Shown piece after piece: positions 34,397-43,626 of a DNA stretch of 64,000 bases (within the stretch, counting starts at the first letter, position 1; every line of letters begins with the position of its first letter). The DNA comes from Bacillota bacterium (GTDB lineage: Bacteria > Bacillota > Clostridia > Acetivibrionales > DTU013). The notes beneath the pieces are model-generated. The model did not search any database. It was not told the DNA's origin and saw nothing but the letters and a program-made list of their open reading frames with translations. The position numbers and the translations under genes were made by a program. The stretch spans positions 1 through 64,000 of the forward strand of contig JAFABI010000016.1 of the NCBI GenBank assembly GCA_023426125.1, written 5' to 3'.

Positions 34397-36127
34397 ATGA
34401 AGTTTTCCAAATGGACCAGAGCATTGACAATTATGCTGGCTTTAATCCTGTTTGCTTCTTTTGCAGCCTGCAGTGGAAAAGCATCCCCGTCTGACGGAAG
34501 CGGGTCCGTTACTACTGCCGCAGCTTCAACCCAGGCAGGTTCCGGTACGGAGGCGGCGACGGCACCGGCTCCCGAGCCTTTAGGCAAATATTCGCCGGAA
34601 ATCAATGTTACATCCGTCAAGTCCCTGGACGATACAATGCAGAAATTAATCGGCACAAAATCCGATGTGGTTACAAATAACATATGGTTTAATGCATACA
34701 AAAACGATCTGGGAATTAATGTGAGTTATAACTGGACTGTGCCCGGTGCGCAATTTGAGCAGAAGATGAATGTAGCCATTTCGGCAAATGATTTACCCGA
34801 TATCATCCCCGCCAATCAGAGGCAGTTGAAGCTGCTGGTGGATTCCGGAGTAGCTCTTGATTTAACGAAGATTTTTCAGGATTATGCCTCCCCCTTTACG
34901 ATGGAAATGATGCAGGCCGACAACAATGTGTCTATAGAACAGGCGACCTTTGACGGCAAGCTCATGGCGATTCCCCAGGTTTCCGGAAACCGTGATCATT
35001 CCAATATGCTCTGGATACGCAATGACTGGCTGAAAAATTTAAATCTTCAGGCTCCCGGGACGATGGACGATGTATTTAAGATTGCCGAAGCGTTTACAAA
35101 GGATGATCCCGACCAAAACGGTAAAGACGATACATACGGTCTTGCGCTGCAAAAGGGCCTGATCGAACAGGGGTGGGCCGATATCAGCGGTTTCATGGAA
35201 AGCTATCACGCCTATATCGGCACCAACGCCTGGATCAAGGATTCCTCAGGCAAGCTGGTATACGGCGGAATCCAGCCGGAAGTCAAAACTGCCCTGACAA
35301 AGCTGGCTGAAATGTACAAAGCAGGGCAGATCGACAAAGAATTTTCAATCAAAGACGGCTCGAAGGTAGCCGAATCGGTTGTCGGCGGACGGGTCGGGAT
35401 GATATACGGACAGCACTTTCTGGCTTTCTACCCCTTCCAGGACTGCAAGAACAAGGATCCGAAATCCGACTGGATGCCTTATCCCCTTGCATCCATTGAC
35501 GAAAAGCCTGTCATGACCATGGTGAACGGAAGCGCCGGTCTGTTCTATGTTGTCAACAAAGAGATGAAGAATCCCGAAGCGGCAGTGAAGCTTTATAATT
35601 TCTACTATGCAAAGGATCCGGCATTGAGCGGGGATTTTGATCCGAAATTCCATGGAACAGGCATAGGACAGGGAAGCGAACCCGGAGAGAATTACTTCTG
35701 GGCTGTTGTACAGACCTGGTATCCCATGCAGAACCTGTTCATCCACCAGCAGGTGAAAAAATACTTTGAAACCAAGGATGAGGCTCTCCTCCAAAACTAC
35801 TGGATCAAGGACAATGTCGAACAGAATAAAAAATACCTGGCTGGAGACAACAAGTTTTATTCAGCCTTCGCATGGAGCGGGACCAACGGAGCGGAGAGCA
35901 TTATCGACTATTATGATCAGAATGGCCTTATGCTGCAGAATGCATATATCAAAGCCGATACGGATTCCATGACACAAAAGGGCGCTACCTTGAAACAGAC
36001 GAGAGATGAAATCTTTACGAAGATCATCATGGGTATTGCGCCGGTCTCTGATTTTGACAAGTATGTGGAACAGTGGCATAAACTCGGAGGAGACGATATC
36101 ACCGATGAAGTAAATGCTGTGAAATAG
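34397..36127 (+). CDS. Sugar ABC substrate-binding lipoprotein, LplA type (cassette 2)
   Basis: The 576-aa protein has a lipoprotein signal ending FAAC (Cys25), a Ser/Thr/Ala-rich linker and a long solute-binding domain of the LplA/YtcQ type (DLPDIIPANQRQL, then an EF-hand-like DPDQNGKDDTYG near 245 that may bind calcium). It should deliver an oligosaccharide to the two permeases downstream. GGAGG precedes ATG 34397; the in-frame ATG at 34382 is not supported. A stem-loop follows the stop codon (36156-36194). Confidence 0.9.
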   Translation: MKFSKWTRALTIMLALILFASFAACSGKASPSDGSGSVTTAAASTQAGSGTEAATAPAPEPLGKYSPEINVTSVKSLDDTMQKLIGTKSDVVTNNIWFNAYKNDLGINVSYNWTVPGAQFEQKMNVAISANDLPDIIPANQRQLKLLVDSGVALDLTKIFQDYASPFTMEMMQADNNVSIEQATFDGKLMAIPQVSGNRDHSNMLWIRNDWLKNLNLQAPGTMDDVFKIAEAFTKDDPDQNGKDDTYGLALQKGLIEQGWADISGFMESYHAYIGTNAWIKDSSGKLVYGGIQPEVKTALTKLAEMYKAGQIDKEFSIKDGSKVAESVVGGRVGMIYGQHFLAFYPFQDCKNKDPKSDWMPYPLASIDEKPVMTMVNGSAGLFYVVNKEMKNPEAAVKLYNFYYAKDPALSGDFDPKFHGTGIGQGSEPGENYFWAVVQTWYPMQNLFIHQQVKKYFETKDEALLQNYWIKDNVEQNKKYLAGDNKFYSAFAWSGTNGAESIIDYYDQNGLMLQNAYIKADTDSMTQKGATLKQTRDEIFTKIIMGIAPVSDFDKYVEQWHKLGGDDITDEVNAVK

Positions 36128-36155
36128 GCCGCGTCAAAGCAAAGGCTCACGGGTG

Positions 36156-36194
36156 TTCCCGGAAAGACCGGCGTCAAGGCCAGCCTTTCCGGAA
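36156..36194 (+). other. Stem-loop after the cassette 2 binding-protein gene
   Basis: TTCCCGGAAAG pairs with CTTTCCGGAA with one bulged C. No U tract follows. It matches the stem-loop found at the same place in cassette 1 in position, not in sequence. Confidence 0.55.
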
Positions 36195-36228
36195 ACATAA
36201 AATAAGACAAAGGGTGTAGGATACCGAT

Positions 36229-37149
36229 ATGAAACCAGGACTTTATGCAGGAAAAAGAGATAGAATAAAACAACAGCTGCCGATGCATCTGATGCTGCTG
36301 CCATGCGTCATTCTTGTGCTGATGTTTAGTTATTACCCTATGGTGGGGATTGTAATCGCCTTTCAGAACTTCAATCCGATGAAAGGCTTCCTTCATTCGA
36401 AATTCATAGGGTGGAAGAATTTTGAATATGTCTTGAACATGCCGGATACTTACCAGGTCCTATGGAATACGGTGTTTATTTCCTTTATGAAAATCGCCGC
36501 CGGGCTGGCCGTGCCGATTTTATTTGCTATTTTGCTGGATCTGGTACGCAGGAATTCCGTCAAGAGAACAATACAGACCATCATCTATATACCGTACTTC
36601 CTTTCCTGGGTCATCCTTTCCGGGATATTGATCGATATTCTCTCACCCAGTGAAGGAATCGTCAACAATTTCATAAAGGCTCTGGGAGGGGAGCCCATCT
36701 TCTTTCTGGCTGATCCTGAGAGCTTTCCCCTTGCCCTGGTCATCACGGATGTGTGGAAAAATTTCGGCTATGGGACTATTATATATCTGGCTGCGATAAC
36801 ATCTATAGATCCAATGTTATATGAAGCGGCATTTATGGACGGAGCCAACCGCTTCAAACAAATTTTGCATGTTACGCTCCCGGGGATCACACCCATCATT
36901 ATTCTCATGGCGACATTAAGTCTTGGGAATGTATTAAATGCGGGATTTGAGCAGGTATTCAACCTGTACAGCCCTGTGGTATACAGCACGGGTGATATAC
37001 TTGATACGTTTGTTTACAGGATCGGACTTATCAATAACCAGTATGGAGTGGCAACAGCCGTAGGTCTTTTCAAATCCGTAATCTCCTTCGTATTTATTGC
37101 GGCAGGATACAGGCTGGCATACAAATATGCGGATTACCGGGTATTCTGA
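36229..37149 (+). CDS. Sugar ABC permease, LplB type (cassette 2)
   Basis: The 306-aa protein has six hydrophobic helices, the LplB-type N-terminus MLLPCVILVLMFSYYPMVG, a long NFNPMKGFLHSKFIGWKNFE loop and the EAA loop YEAAFMDGANRFKQILHVTLPG. It should form the channel with the next permease. A ribosome-binding site AAAGGG is about 10 nt upstream. No ATPase gene is nearby. Confidence 0.92.
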   Translation: MKPGLYAGKRDRIKQQLPMHLMLLPCVILVLMFSYYPMVGIVIAFQNFNPMKGFLHSKFIGWKNFEYVLNMPDTYQVLWNTVFISFMKIAAGLAVPILFAILLDLVRRNSVKRTIQTIIYIPYFLSWVILSGILIDILSPSEGIVNNFIKALGGEPIFFLADPESFPLALVITDVWKNFGYGTIIYLAAITSIDPMLYEAAFMDGANRFKQILHVTLPGITPIIILMATLSLGNVLNAGFEQVFNLYSPVVYSTGDILDTFVYRIGLINNQYGVATAVGLFKSVISFVFIAAGYRLAYKYADYRVF

Positions 37150-37165
37150 GGAGGAGGGAAATATC

Positions 37166-38059
37166 GTGAAAAACAGGGTTACTTTAGGTGGGTTGTTTTT
37201 TGACATACTGAATTATGCATTTTTGATTTCAGCTGCACTGATCTGCATTTTACCCATTATCAACGTACTTGCCGTATCCTTCAGTTCAAGTACGGCTGCA
37301 GCAGCCGGAGAGGTCAAACTTTGGCCTGTGGAATTCAACATCGCTTCTTACAAATATGCCCTTGCAAAACCGCAGTTTATTGCATCCTTTCTGGTTTCCG
37401 TCGAAAGGGTCGGTTTGGGGCTTGTCATAAACATGCTGTGTACAATCCTGGCGGCTTACCCTCTTTCGAAAGAGCGCAGAGATCTTTTCGGAAGGGATGC
37501 CTACGCCTGGTTCTTTTTCATTACGATGATTTTCAGCGGCGGATTGATTCCATGGTATATGACGATCAAGCAGTTTGGCCTTATAAATAACATACTGGCG
37601 CTAATCCTGCCAGGTGCGGTGCCTGTATTCCATGTGATCATCCTGTTGAATTTTTTCAGGCAGCTTCCGAAGGAGATCAGCGAATCCGCCATTGTAGACG
37701 GTGCAGGCCACTGGACCATCTTGTGGAAAATATTCATACCGCTTTCCATTCCTTCCCTTGCCACACTGGTCCTGTTCACTGCCGTGGGACATTGGAATTA
37801 CTGGTTTGACGGAATGATCCTGATGAGTTCTCCAACGAAGTATCCGCTGCAGACCTACCTGCAATCCATCATTGTCATCAGGGATATGACGACGATGGCA
37901 AATGCCACACAGGAGCAGTTGAAAGAGCTGTCTCAAATCTCCGACAGGACCCTCAAATCTTCGCAGATTTTTATCGCAGCCGCACCGGTTCTGGCATTGT
38001 ACCCATTCCTGCAGAAGTATTTTATGAAGGGTCTGGTTTTAGGAAGCGTAAAGGGGTAA
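37166..38059 (+). CDS. Sugar ABC permease, YtcP type (cassette 2)
   Basis: The 297-aa protein has six hydrophobic helices, the EAA loop SESAIVDGAGHWTILWKIFIP and the C-terminus FLQKYFMKGLVLGSVKG that marks YtcP/LplC permeases. GTG 37166 is the start because GAGGAGGG lies 8 nt upstream; a longer in-frame reading from 37097 overlaps the previous gene and has no ribosome-binding site. It is the last gene of cassette 2. Confidence 0.92.
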   Translation: MKNRVTLGGLFFDILNYAFLISAALICILPIINVLAVSFSSSTAAAAGEVKLWPVEFNIASYKYALAKPQFIASFLVSVERVGLGLVINMLCTILAAYPLSKERRDLFGRDAYAWFFFITMIFSGGLIPWYMTIKQFGLINNILALILPGAVPVFHVIILLNFFRQLPKEISESAIVDGAGHWTILWKIFIPLSIPSLATLVLFTAVGHWNYWFDGMILMSSPTKYPLQTYLQSIIVIRDMTTMANATQEQLKELSQISDRTLKSSQIFIAAAPVLALYPFLQKYFMKGLVLGSVKG

Positions 38060-38078
38060 GTGCAGGGACATAACCTTG

Positions 38079-38112
38079 AAATGCCGGATACATACCGTAT
38101 TCCGGCATTTTT
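38079..38112 (+). terminator. Terminator at the end of sugar cassette 2
   Basis: AAATGCCGGA-TAC pairs with GTA-TTCCGGCATTTTT. It differs from the terminator at 30682-30718 in only a few loop bases. Confidence 0.8.
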
Positions 38113-38251
38113 GCCGTCATCCTTTCCACTGTGGGGGTCTATAGACATTTCAACAACAAAATCGATTATTTGCCATCCGGAGAGAAAATCTCATGCAATA
38201 GAAGTCCGCAAAATTTTTTTGCAGGCAGCCCTAAAAATATCTTGATTCCTG

Positions 38252-38260
38252 TGCTATAAT
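38252..38260 (+). promoter_or_regulatory. Extended -10 promoter of the ACT protein / homoserine dehydrogenase genes
   Basis: TGC-TATAAT matches the extended -10 form. The -35 region is poor, as is usual for that class. The start would be about 55 nt before the first gene. Confidence 0.45.
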
Positions 38261-38321
38261 ATGCTAATATTACACAAAAGAAATACATGTGTTCGCGGTG
38301 TGTGGACATGAGGGAGTGTGC

Positions 38322-38765
38322 ATGGATAAAGATTCTACCTATCTGCTCGTAGATGCGTCGGTGCTTCCCGACGTTTTTTCAAAGGTGATCGAGGTAAAGA
38401 AGATCCTTGGCAGGGGGAGGACAAAAGCGGTCAACGAGGCGGTAAAGGAAGCGGGGATAAGCAGGAGCGCCTATTACAAATACAAGGATTTTGTCTTCCC
38501 GTTTTACGAAACTTCCAGGGGACGGGTGATTACTTTGTTTTTTGTACTTGAAAACTTCTCCGGAATTTTATCCGGCATCATCAATAGGATTGCCATCGCT
38601 AAGGCCAATGTTGTTACGATCAATCAGAATGTTCCCATCAACGGGCTAGCCGATGTCACCATATCCATAGAAACGACAGGAATGACAATGGATATAAAGG
38701 AAATGATGGAGAGCATAGCAACAATCGACGGGGTCAGAAGGCAGGAAATCCTTGCAAGAGATTGA
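38322..38765 (+). CDS. pheB: PheB-like ACT-domain protein (UPF0735)
   Basis: The 147-aa protein matches the ACT-domain family often encoded beside homoserine dehydrogenase in Firmicutes: STYLLVDASVLPDVF at the N-terminus, GISRSAYYKYKDFVFPFYE in the middle and an ACT domain (about 70-145, with VLENFSGILSGIINRIA). PheB proteins are thought to be amino acid-binding regulators; the activity is not proven. ATG 38322 follows GAGGGAGTG; an in-frame ATG at 38289 is not supported. It precedes the homoserine dehydrogenase gene by 48 bp. Confidence 0.85.
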   Translation: MDKDSTYLLVDASVLPDVFSKVIEVKKILGRGRTKAVNEAVKEAGISRSAYYKYKDFVFPFYETSRGRVITLFFVLENFSGILSGIINRIAIAKANVVTINQNVPINGLADVTISIETTGMTMDIKEMMESIATIDGVRRQEILARD

Positions 38766-38813
38766 ACGAAGGAATATAATAAATAGAATTGCAGGCAGCC
38801 AGGAGGAAGTCGG

Positions 38814-40064
38814 ATGATAAATGTAGCAATTTTGGGATATGGGGTCGTGGGCTCGGGAGTCGCCGAGGTAATAAGGAAAAACAGCCGCAGTATCGCTCAG
38901 AGGGCCGGTGAAGAAATACAGGTCAAAAAAATACTGGATATACGGGATTTTCCCGAAGGGCCGGACAGCAGCCTTATGACAAAGGATGCGGAAGCGGTTT
39001 TCGGCGACGGTTCCATCGGCATTGTGGCCGAAACCATCGGAGGAGTCGGAATCGCTCACGAATTCACCAAAAGAGCCTTTTCACTTAAAAAACATGTTGT
39101 AACCTCCAACAAGGAACTGGTTGCCACACATGGCCCGGAACTGCTGAAAATGGCTGCGGAAAATGGCGTCAGCTACCTGTTTGAAGCAAGCGTGGGCGGA
39201 GGCATACCCATCATACGTCCGCTGAACCAATGCCTTGCTGCAAATGTGATCGACGGCGTCACCGGGATCCTCAACGGGACCACAAATTATATCCTTACGC
39301 AGATGAGGAAGGAAGGAAGGGACTTCGCAGACGCCTTGAAAAGCGCCCAGGAGCAGGGGTACGCGGAGGCAAATCCTACTGCGGATATCGAAGGCCACGA
39401 TGCATGCCGGAAGATCGCTATTTTGTCTTCCATTGCATATAATGAGTTTGTTGACTGCAATGCCATCCATACCGAAGGGATAACGAAAATCAGCCTGGCG
39501 GATATGCAGTATGCCGAGCAACTGGATTCGGTGATTAAACTGGTCGCCATCAGCAAAAGGGTGGGAGACAGGATCTTTGCACGGGTCAGCCCTGCCATCA
39601 TCGGAAAGAATCATCCGTTGGCAAACGTAGAGGATGTTTTCAACGCAATCGTTGTAAAAGGCGACGCCATCGGGGAAGCTATGTTTTACGGCAGGGGCGC
39701 GGGAAAGCTTCCGACCGCAAGCGCGGTAGTGGCGGATATTATCGATATTGCGAGGCATATTGACAGCGGCGGGAGCAGCGCATGGCCAAGAAAGGAATAC
39801 AACAATCTTCTGGATATATCGGAAAGCCACACCAGGTATTTCGTAAGGGTAAAAGCCAGAAACGTCGAAGAAGCGAAGAAGCTTATCAGAAATACCTTTA
39901 AAGCGCCCGAATATCTGGCTCTAAACAGACCGGAACTGGAAGGCGAGCTGGCCTTTACCACCGAAAAATCTACCGAAGCGGAGCTTTCAAGGAGGGTGAA
40001 CGCCCTTAAGGGCATCGGCTCGATAAAGGAAGTAATCAGTGTCATAAGGATGGAAGATGAGTAA
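38814..40064 (+). CDS. hom: Homoserine dehydrogenase
   Basis: The 416-aa enzyme reduces aspartate semialdehyde to homoserine, the branch point toward threonine and methionine. It has an N-terminal Rossmann fold (GYGVVGSGVAEV), the family signature around GVTGILNGTTNYIL (about 145-160) and a catalytic-domain segment with GYAEANPTADIEG. A C-terminal ACT domain (about 340-416, RYFVRVKA) allows threonine feedback inhibition. AGGAGG precedes ATG 38814. It sits between pheB and aspartokinase in one apparent operon. Confidence 0.95.
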   Translation: MINVAILGYGVVGSGVAEVIRKNSRSIAQRAGEEIQVKKILDIRDFPEGPDSSLMTKDAEAVFGDGSIGIVAETIGGVGIAHEFTKRAFSLKKHVVTSNKELVATHGPELLKMAAENGVSYLFEASVGGGIPIIRPLNQCLAANVIDGVTGILNGTTNYILTQMRKEGRDFADALKSAQEQGYAEANPTADIEGHDACRKIAILSSIAYNEFVDCNAIHTEGITKISLADMQYAEQLDSVIKLVAISKRVGDRIFARVSPAIIGKNHPLANVEDVFNAIVVKGDAIGEAMFYGRGAGKLPTASAVVADIIDIARHIDSGGSSAWPRKEYNNLLDISESHTRYFVRVKARNVEEAKKLIRNTFKAPEYLALNRPELEGELAFTTEKSTEAELSRRVNALKGIGSIKEVISVIRMEDE

Positions 40065-40127
40065 GGGTAAACGAATCAGGGTTTGAGTTCTCGAAATTAC
40101 TCATTAAGTTAAGGGAGGTATAAAGCA

Positions 40128-41342
40128 GTGGGCTTGATTGTACAAAAATATGGCGGAAGCTCGGTCGCCAATGCGCAAAGAGTTTTCAACGTAGCGGACA
40201 GAATCATTGAAGCATACGATGCAGGCAATTCTCTGGTCGTCGCGGTCTCTGCGCAAGGAGATACAACCGACGACCTGATCGAAAAAGCCAGGGAAATTAA
40301 TCCTAATCCGTCAAAAAGGGAGATGGATGTGCTGCTCTCCACCGGTGAGCAAATTTCCATTGCTTTGCTGGCAATGGCCATTGAAAGAAGGGGCTATCAT
40401 GTGGTATCCCTTACAGGCCTCCAGGCAGGAATTTCCACAGACAGCAATTACGGGAATGCAAGAATTAAGAGCATTGATACCGAAAGAATCTTCATGGAGC
40501 TTGACAAGAAAAGCATCGTCATCGTTGCAGGCTTTCAGGGCTTGAACAAGTTCGGCGATATCACCACGCTGGGCCGCGGCGGCTCCGATACTACGGCGGT
40601 AGCTCTTGCAGCCGCTTTGAATGCGGACCTGTGCGAGATCTATACCGACGTGGACGGAGTGTATACGGCGGATCCCAGGATCGTAAAAAATGCCGGCAAG
40701 CTGGAGGACATTTCCTATGATGAAATGCTGGAGCTGGCCAGTCTCGGTGCCAATGTGCTGCATAACAGGTCCGTAGAGCTGGCGAAAAAGTATGACGTCA
40801 ATCTTGTTGTAAGGTCCAGTTTGAATAAATCACAGGGTACTGTTATTAAGGAGGTAGGTAACGTGGAAAAGATGCTGGTCAGAGGGGTTGCCAGGGATAA
40901 TGATATTGCAAGGATCGCCGTAGTGGGCATAGAGGATAAGCCGGGGATGGCATTCAAGCTGTTTTCGCTTCTTGCAAGGGAGAAGATAAGTGTTGATATC
41001 ATCCTTCAATCCATCGGCAGGGGCGATACCAAGGACATATCCTTCACGGTGCGCAAATCCGACCTGAAAAAGACCCTGGATGTCATAAATTCAAACCTTG
41101 GAGTTATCAGTGCAAAAGAAGTGAAGCATTCCGACAAATATTCGAAGGTATCCATTGTCGGAGCCGGTATGGTGAATAATCCGGGAGTTGCCGCCATGAT
41201 GTTCGAAGCGCTTTTTGACGCGGATATCAATATTCACATGATATCGACTTCCGAAATAAAGATATCGGTACTGGTGGATATCCAGAACGCCGACAGGGCG
41301 GTAAATGCCATCCATGAGAAGTTCAAGCTGGGCGCGGGCTGA
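40128..41342 (+). CDS. lysC: Aspartate kinase, alpha chain
   Basis: The 404-aa enzyme phosphorylates aspartate, the first step to lysine, threonine and methionine. It has the kinase signature VQKYGGSSVAN at the start, LSTGEQIS near residue 65, TTLGRGGSDTTA near 150 and YTDVDGVYTADP near 175, followed by two ACT domains (about 265-335 and 345-402) that bind lysine or threonine. GTG 40128 follows GGGAGGT. Inside the gene an optimal Shine-Dalgarno sequence and GTG codon in the same frame would make a separate beta chain, as in Bacillus subtilis aspartokinase II. Confidence 0.95.
   Translation: MGLIVQKYGGSSVANAQRVFNVADRIIEAYDAGNSLVVAVSAQGDTTDDLIEKAREINPNPSKREMDVLLSTGEQISIALLAMAIERRGYHVVSLTGLQAGISTDSNYGNARIKSIDTERIFMELDKKSIVIVAGFQGLNKFGDITTLGRGGSDTTAVALAAALNADLCEIYTDVDGVYTADPRIVKNAGKLEDISYDEMLELASLGANVLHNRSVELAKKYDVNLVVRSSLNKSQGTVIKEVGNVEKMLVRGVARDNDIARIAVVGIEDKPGMAFKLFSLLAREKISVDIILQSIGRGDTKDISFTVRKSDLKKTLDVINSNLGVISAKEVKHSDKYSKVSIVGAGMVNNPGVAAMMFEALFDADINIHMISTSEIKISVLVDIQNADRAVNAIHEKFKLGAG
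40848..41342 (+). CDS. Aspartate kinase beta chain from an internal start
   Basis: AAGGAGGT (40848-40855), a perfect 8-base Shine-Dalgarno sequence, lies 7 nt before GTG 40863, which is in frame with the aspartokinase (codon 246). Translation would give a 159-aa polypeptide with the two regulatory ACT domains. An ATG three codons later is also possible. B. subtilis LysC is known to produce alpha and beta subunits in this way; the sequence evidence here is the strong internal ribosome-binding site at the expected place. The coordinates include the ribosome-binding site. Confidence 0.65.
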   Translation, partial: KEVGNVEKMLVRGVARDNDIARIAVVGIEDKPGMAFKLFSLLAREKISVDIILQSIGRGDTKDISFTVRKSDLKKTLDVINSNLGVISAKEVKHSDKYSKVSIVGAGMVNNPGVAAMMFEALFDADINIHMISTSEIKISVLVDIQNADRAVNAIHEKFKLGAG

Positions 41343-41365
41343 TTGGAAGTAAGCCCTTCCTCTGG

Positions 41366-41444
41366 TGTCATTCCGAGGAGCGAAGCGACGTGGGAATCTC
41401 GTTATTGGCTGTATGAGATTGCTTCGCTATCGCTCGCCATGACA
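41366..41444. repeat. Dispersed palindromic repeat (TGTCAT...ATGACA family)
   Basis: The element starts TGTCATTCCGAGGAGCGAAG and ends GCTCGCCATGACA, with complementary ends and an internal GAATCTC/GAGATT pair. This sequence type recurs in intergenic DNA of many bacterial genomes. A diverged relative is at 14047-14105. Confidence 0.6.
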
Positions 41445-41480
41445 CAGGTGAGGGCACAACACCAAGTGTGAAAACTCGTT

Positions 41481-41581
41481 TGTAGGGGCGGCCATTGGCC
41501 ATCCTCCTGCAATAGCAAGTACGCAAGCAGGGTGGGTCTTGACTTGCGTGGAAATGCGGACGCGCAATGCGCGCCCCTGCA
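41481..41581. repeat. Dispersed palindromic repeat (TGTAGGGGCG family)
   Basis: The ends TGTAGGGGCG and CGCCCCTGCA are inverted copies (one change). The inside holds GGCCATTGGCC and GCGCAATGCGC palindromes. Related units are at 14128 and in tandem at 45775-45981. Confidence 0.6.
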
Positions 41582-41613
41582 CACCGCTTTTTGAGACAGA
41601 CCCCTCCTGCTTT

Positions 41614-43542
41614 CTATGGATTTTCAATCATGAGATCGGGATCATGCATCCGTTCCATTTTGTGTCTTGCCTTGCGGTTAGCCACCGAATCGAAAATGAT
41701 GGAAAAATCATAATTTTCGGGGTATAGCTCATCGGCGGGGACATGAAGCTTCAGACGCTTATGGTTGACCATCAGCTTTTTCTTTTTCATCTGCACGCCG
41801 ATTTCACCTTTCTCATTGGCTTTTTGAAAAACAATGCCGATCTGCTTTTGCGGATAAACCAGGACGCTGTCGCCAATATTGAATTTCATGCAGCGGGACG
41901 TTTCCCTGGTTTTTATGGCATCTTCCCTTTTAATTCTCAGGTTCGACTCCCATCCGACCTCCGGCACGGGTATATGGGGAGGCTGAATAGGAGTGGCATG
42001 GAGATTTGCGGTGGTTTGACGACCATATGCGGCAAAGCTTGCCCTTTCAATAAGATGCCCCGGAAGTCCCAAACGCCTTGCGATGGCCAGCGCACAGCTT
42101 TCCCCTGCCTCTCCGATTTCCAGCCGGTATAGAGGCATCAGGCTGTTGTGGTCGAAAGCCATTCTTGCATTTGTCAGACCTGCTGCCGATTTTGCATATT
42201 CCTTTATTTCGGGATAATGGGTGGTTGCCACAAACAGGCAGTTTTTTTTCGACAGTTCTTCCAGGATGGCGACAGCAAGCCCCATTCCTTCCGCAGGATC
42301 GGTACCCGAGCCCAACTCGTCCAGCAAAACCAGGGATTGTTCATCCGCACGTTGAAGGATTTCTATGATATTGGTCATGTGGGAGGAAAATGTCGACAGG
42401 TTTTCGGTAATGCTTTGGCCGTCCCCAATGTCGCACAATACGTAATTATTCATGGTGAAAATACCGTCTTCCGCCGGTACATGCAGCCCGCTCTGTGCCA
42501 TAAGGGACAACAGGCCGATGGTTTTCAAGGCGACAGTCTTTCCCCCCGTATTGGGTCCGGTGATTACTACGCCCCTGAAACCGGCTCCGATATGAAAATC
42601 TAATGGGACCGTTGTTTTTGTGTTCAACAGAGGATGCCTGCCCCCTCTGATTTTTATCAGCCTTTCGGCTGACACCGGAAGCGGAACAGCCTTCATTGCT
42701 ATGCTGAGCTTTGCCTTGGCAAAGATGAAATCCAGTGTCTCCATTGCTTCCATGTTCAGACGGATCAAGGACAGGTGGTCTTCAACCAGTGCGGTCAATG
42801 CGTAGAGGATGCGCCTTACTTCATTTTCCTCTTCAATAACGAGCAAAGCCAGCTCCTGCTGTAATTTCCCTGCGGCGTGGGGTTCAATGAAACAGGTGTT
42901 GCCGCTCTGCGAAATATCAATTACCGTACCGTTGATCCGGCTTTTGTATTCTCTTTTCACAGGCAGCGTATAATGTCCGTTACGGACGGAAACGAATCCC
43001 TCGGAAAACCAGGCTTGATTATTCCTCAAAAGAGAATCCAGCCGGGCTTTGATCTGCATGCCGGCATTTACAATTTTCCTCCTGATATCGGCAAGCCGGG
43101 GAGAGGCCCGATCGTCCAGCTGGCTTCCGCGCACCGCCCGGTTGATTTCATCCTCAACCTCCGGCAGCGCATGCATGGAATTACCGTACAAGGCTACGGA
43201 GGTAAACGTACTTTCGGCTTTTTTCAAATAAGCCTTCAGTCTTTTGCAGGCGGTCAGGAACTGAGCCGCGCCGGCCAGCTGCTCCGGCATCAGAAAAGAG
43301 CCTTTGCCCAGTAAAGGTATGATTTTCTCAAGCTCATTCATGTTGGACAGGGGGGGAGTCCCGGCACTTTCAATGATCAGCTTTGCTTCTGTTGTTTCCT
43401 TTAAATGCCTGGTCACATCCGTTTCCGATAAAAACGGCTCCAGTTTTCCTATTCTTTCTTTCACCTGATAGGACAGCGCATGCGCCTGCAGCATTTCCAA
43501 TACTTTATCAAACTCAATTGTTTCATATGCTTTGTTTACCAC
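41614..43542 (-). CDS. MutS2-like ATPase without the Smr domain
   Basis: The 642-aa protein has the MutS2 N-terminus (AYETIEFDKVLEMLQAHAL), the lever/clamp region and the MutS ATPase (Walker A GPNTGGKT about 328, Walker B VLLDELGSGTDPAEG about 405, TTHYPEIK). MutS2 proteins are about 780 aa and end in a coiled coil, KOW and Smr nuclease domain. Here the coiled coil is very short, the KOW-like FNIGDSVLVYPQKQIGIV is kept, and the Smr domain is missing. B. subtilis MutS2 has been described as acting on collided ribosomes; the function of this short type is unknown. GTG 43542 with GGAGGG 8 nt upstream is the start; the frame stays open for 60 codons upstream, in the leader. Confidence 0.8.
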   Translation of the reverse strand: MVNKAYETIEFDKVLEMLQAHALSYQVKERIGKLEPFLSETDVTRHLKETTEAKLIIESAGTPPLSNMNELEKIIPLLGKGSFLMPEQLAGAAQFLTACKRLKAYLKKAESTFTSVALYGNSMHALPEVEDEINRAVRGSQLDDRASPRLADIRRKIVNAGMQIKARLDSLLRNNQAWFSEGFVSVRNGHYTLPVKREYKSRINGTVIDISQSGNTCFIEPHAAGKLQQELALLVIEEENEVRRILYALTALVEDHLSLIRLNMEAMETLDFIFAKAKLSIAMKAVPLPVSAERLIKIRGGRHPLLNTKTTVPLDFHIGAGFRGVVITGPNTGGKTVALKTIGLLSLMAQSGLHVPAEDGIFTMNNYVLCDIGDGQSITENLSTFSSHMTNIIEILQRADEQSLVLLDELGSGTDPAEGMGLAVAILEELSKKNCLFVATTHYPEIKEYAKSAAGLTNARMAFDHNSLMPLYRLEIGEAGESCALAIARRLGLPGHLIERASFAAYGRQTTANLHATPIQPPHIPVPEVGWESNLRIKREDAIKTRETSRCMKFNIGDSVLVYPQKQIGIVFQKANEKGEIGVQMKKKKLMVNHKRLKLHVPADELYPENYDFSIIFDSVANRKARHKMERMHDPDLMIENP

Positions 43543-43626
43543 TTTCGAATCCCTCCGTAATCGATTTATAATCCCATGGGCGTCGTACATTAACCGAAGA
43601 GAGGCAGGTCTCCCGGAACGCCTCAA

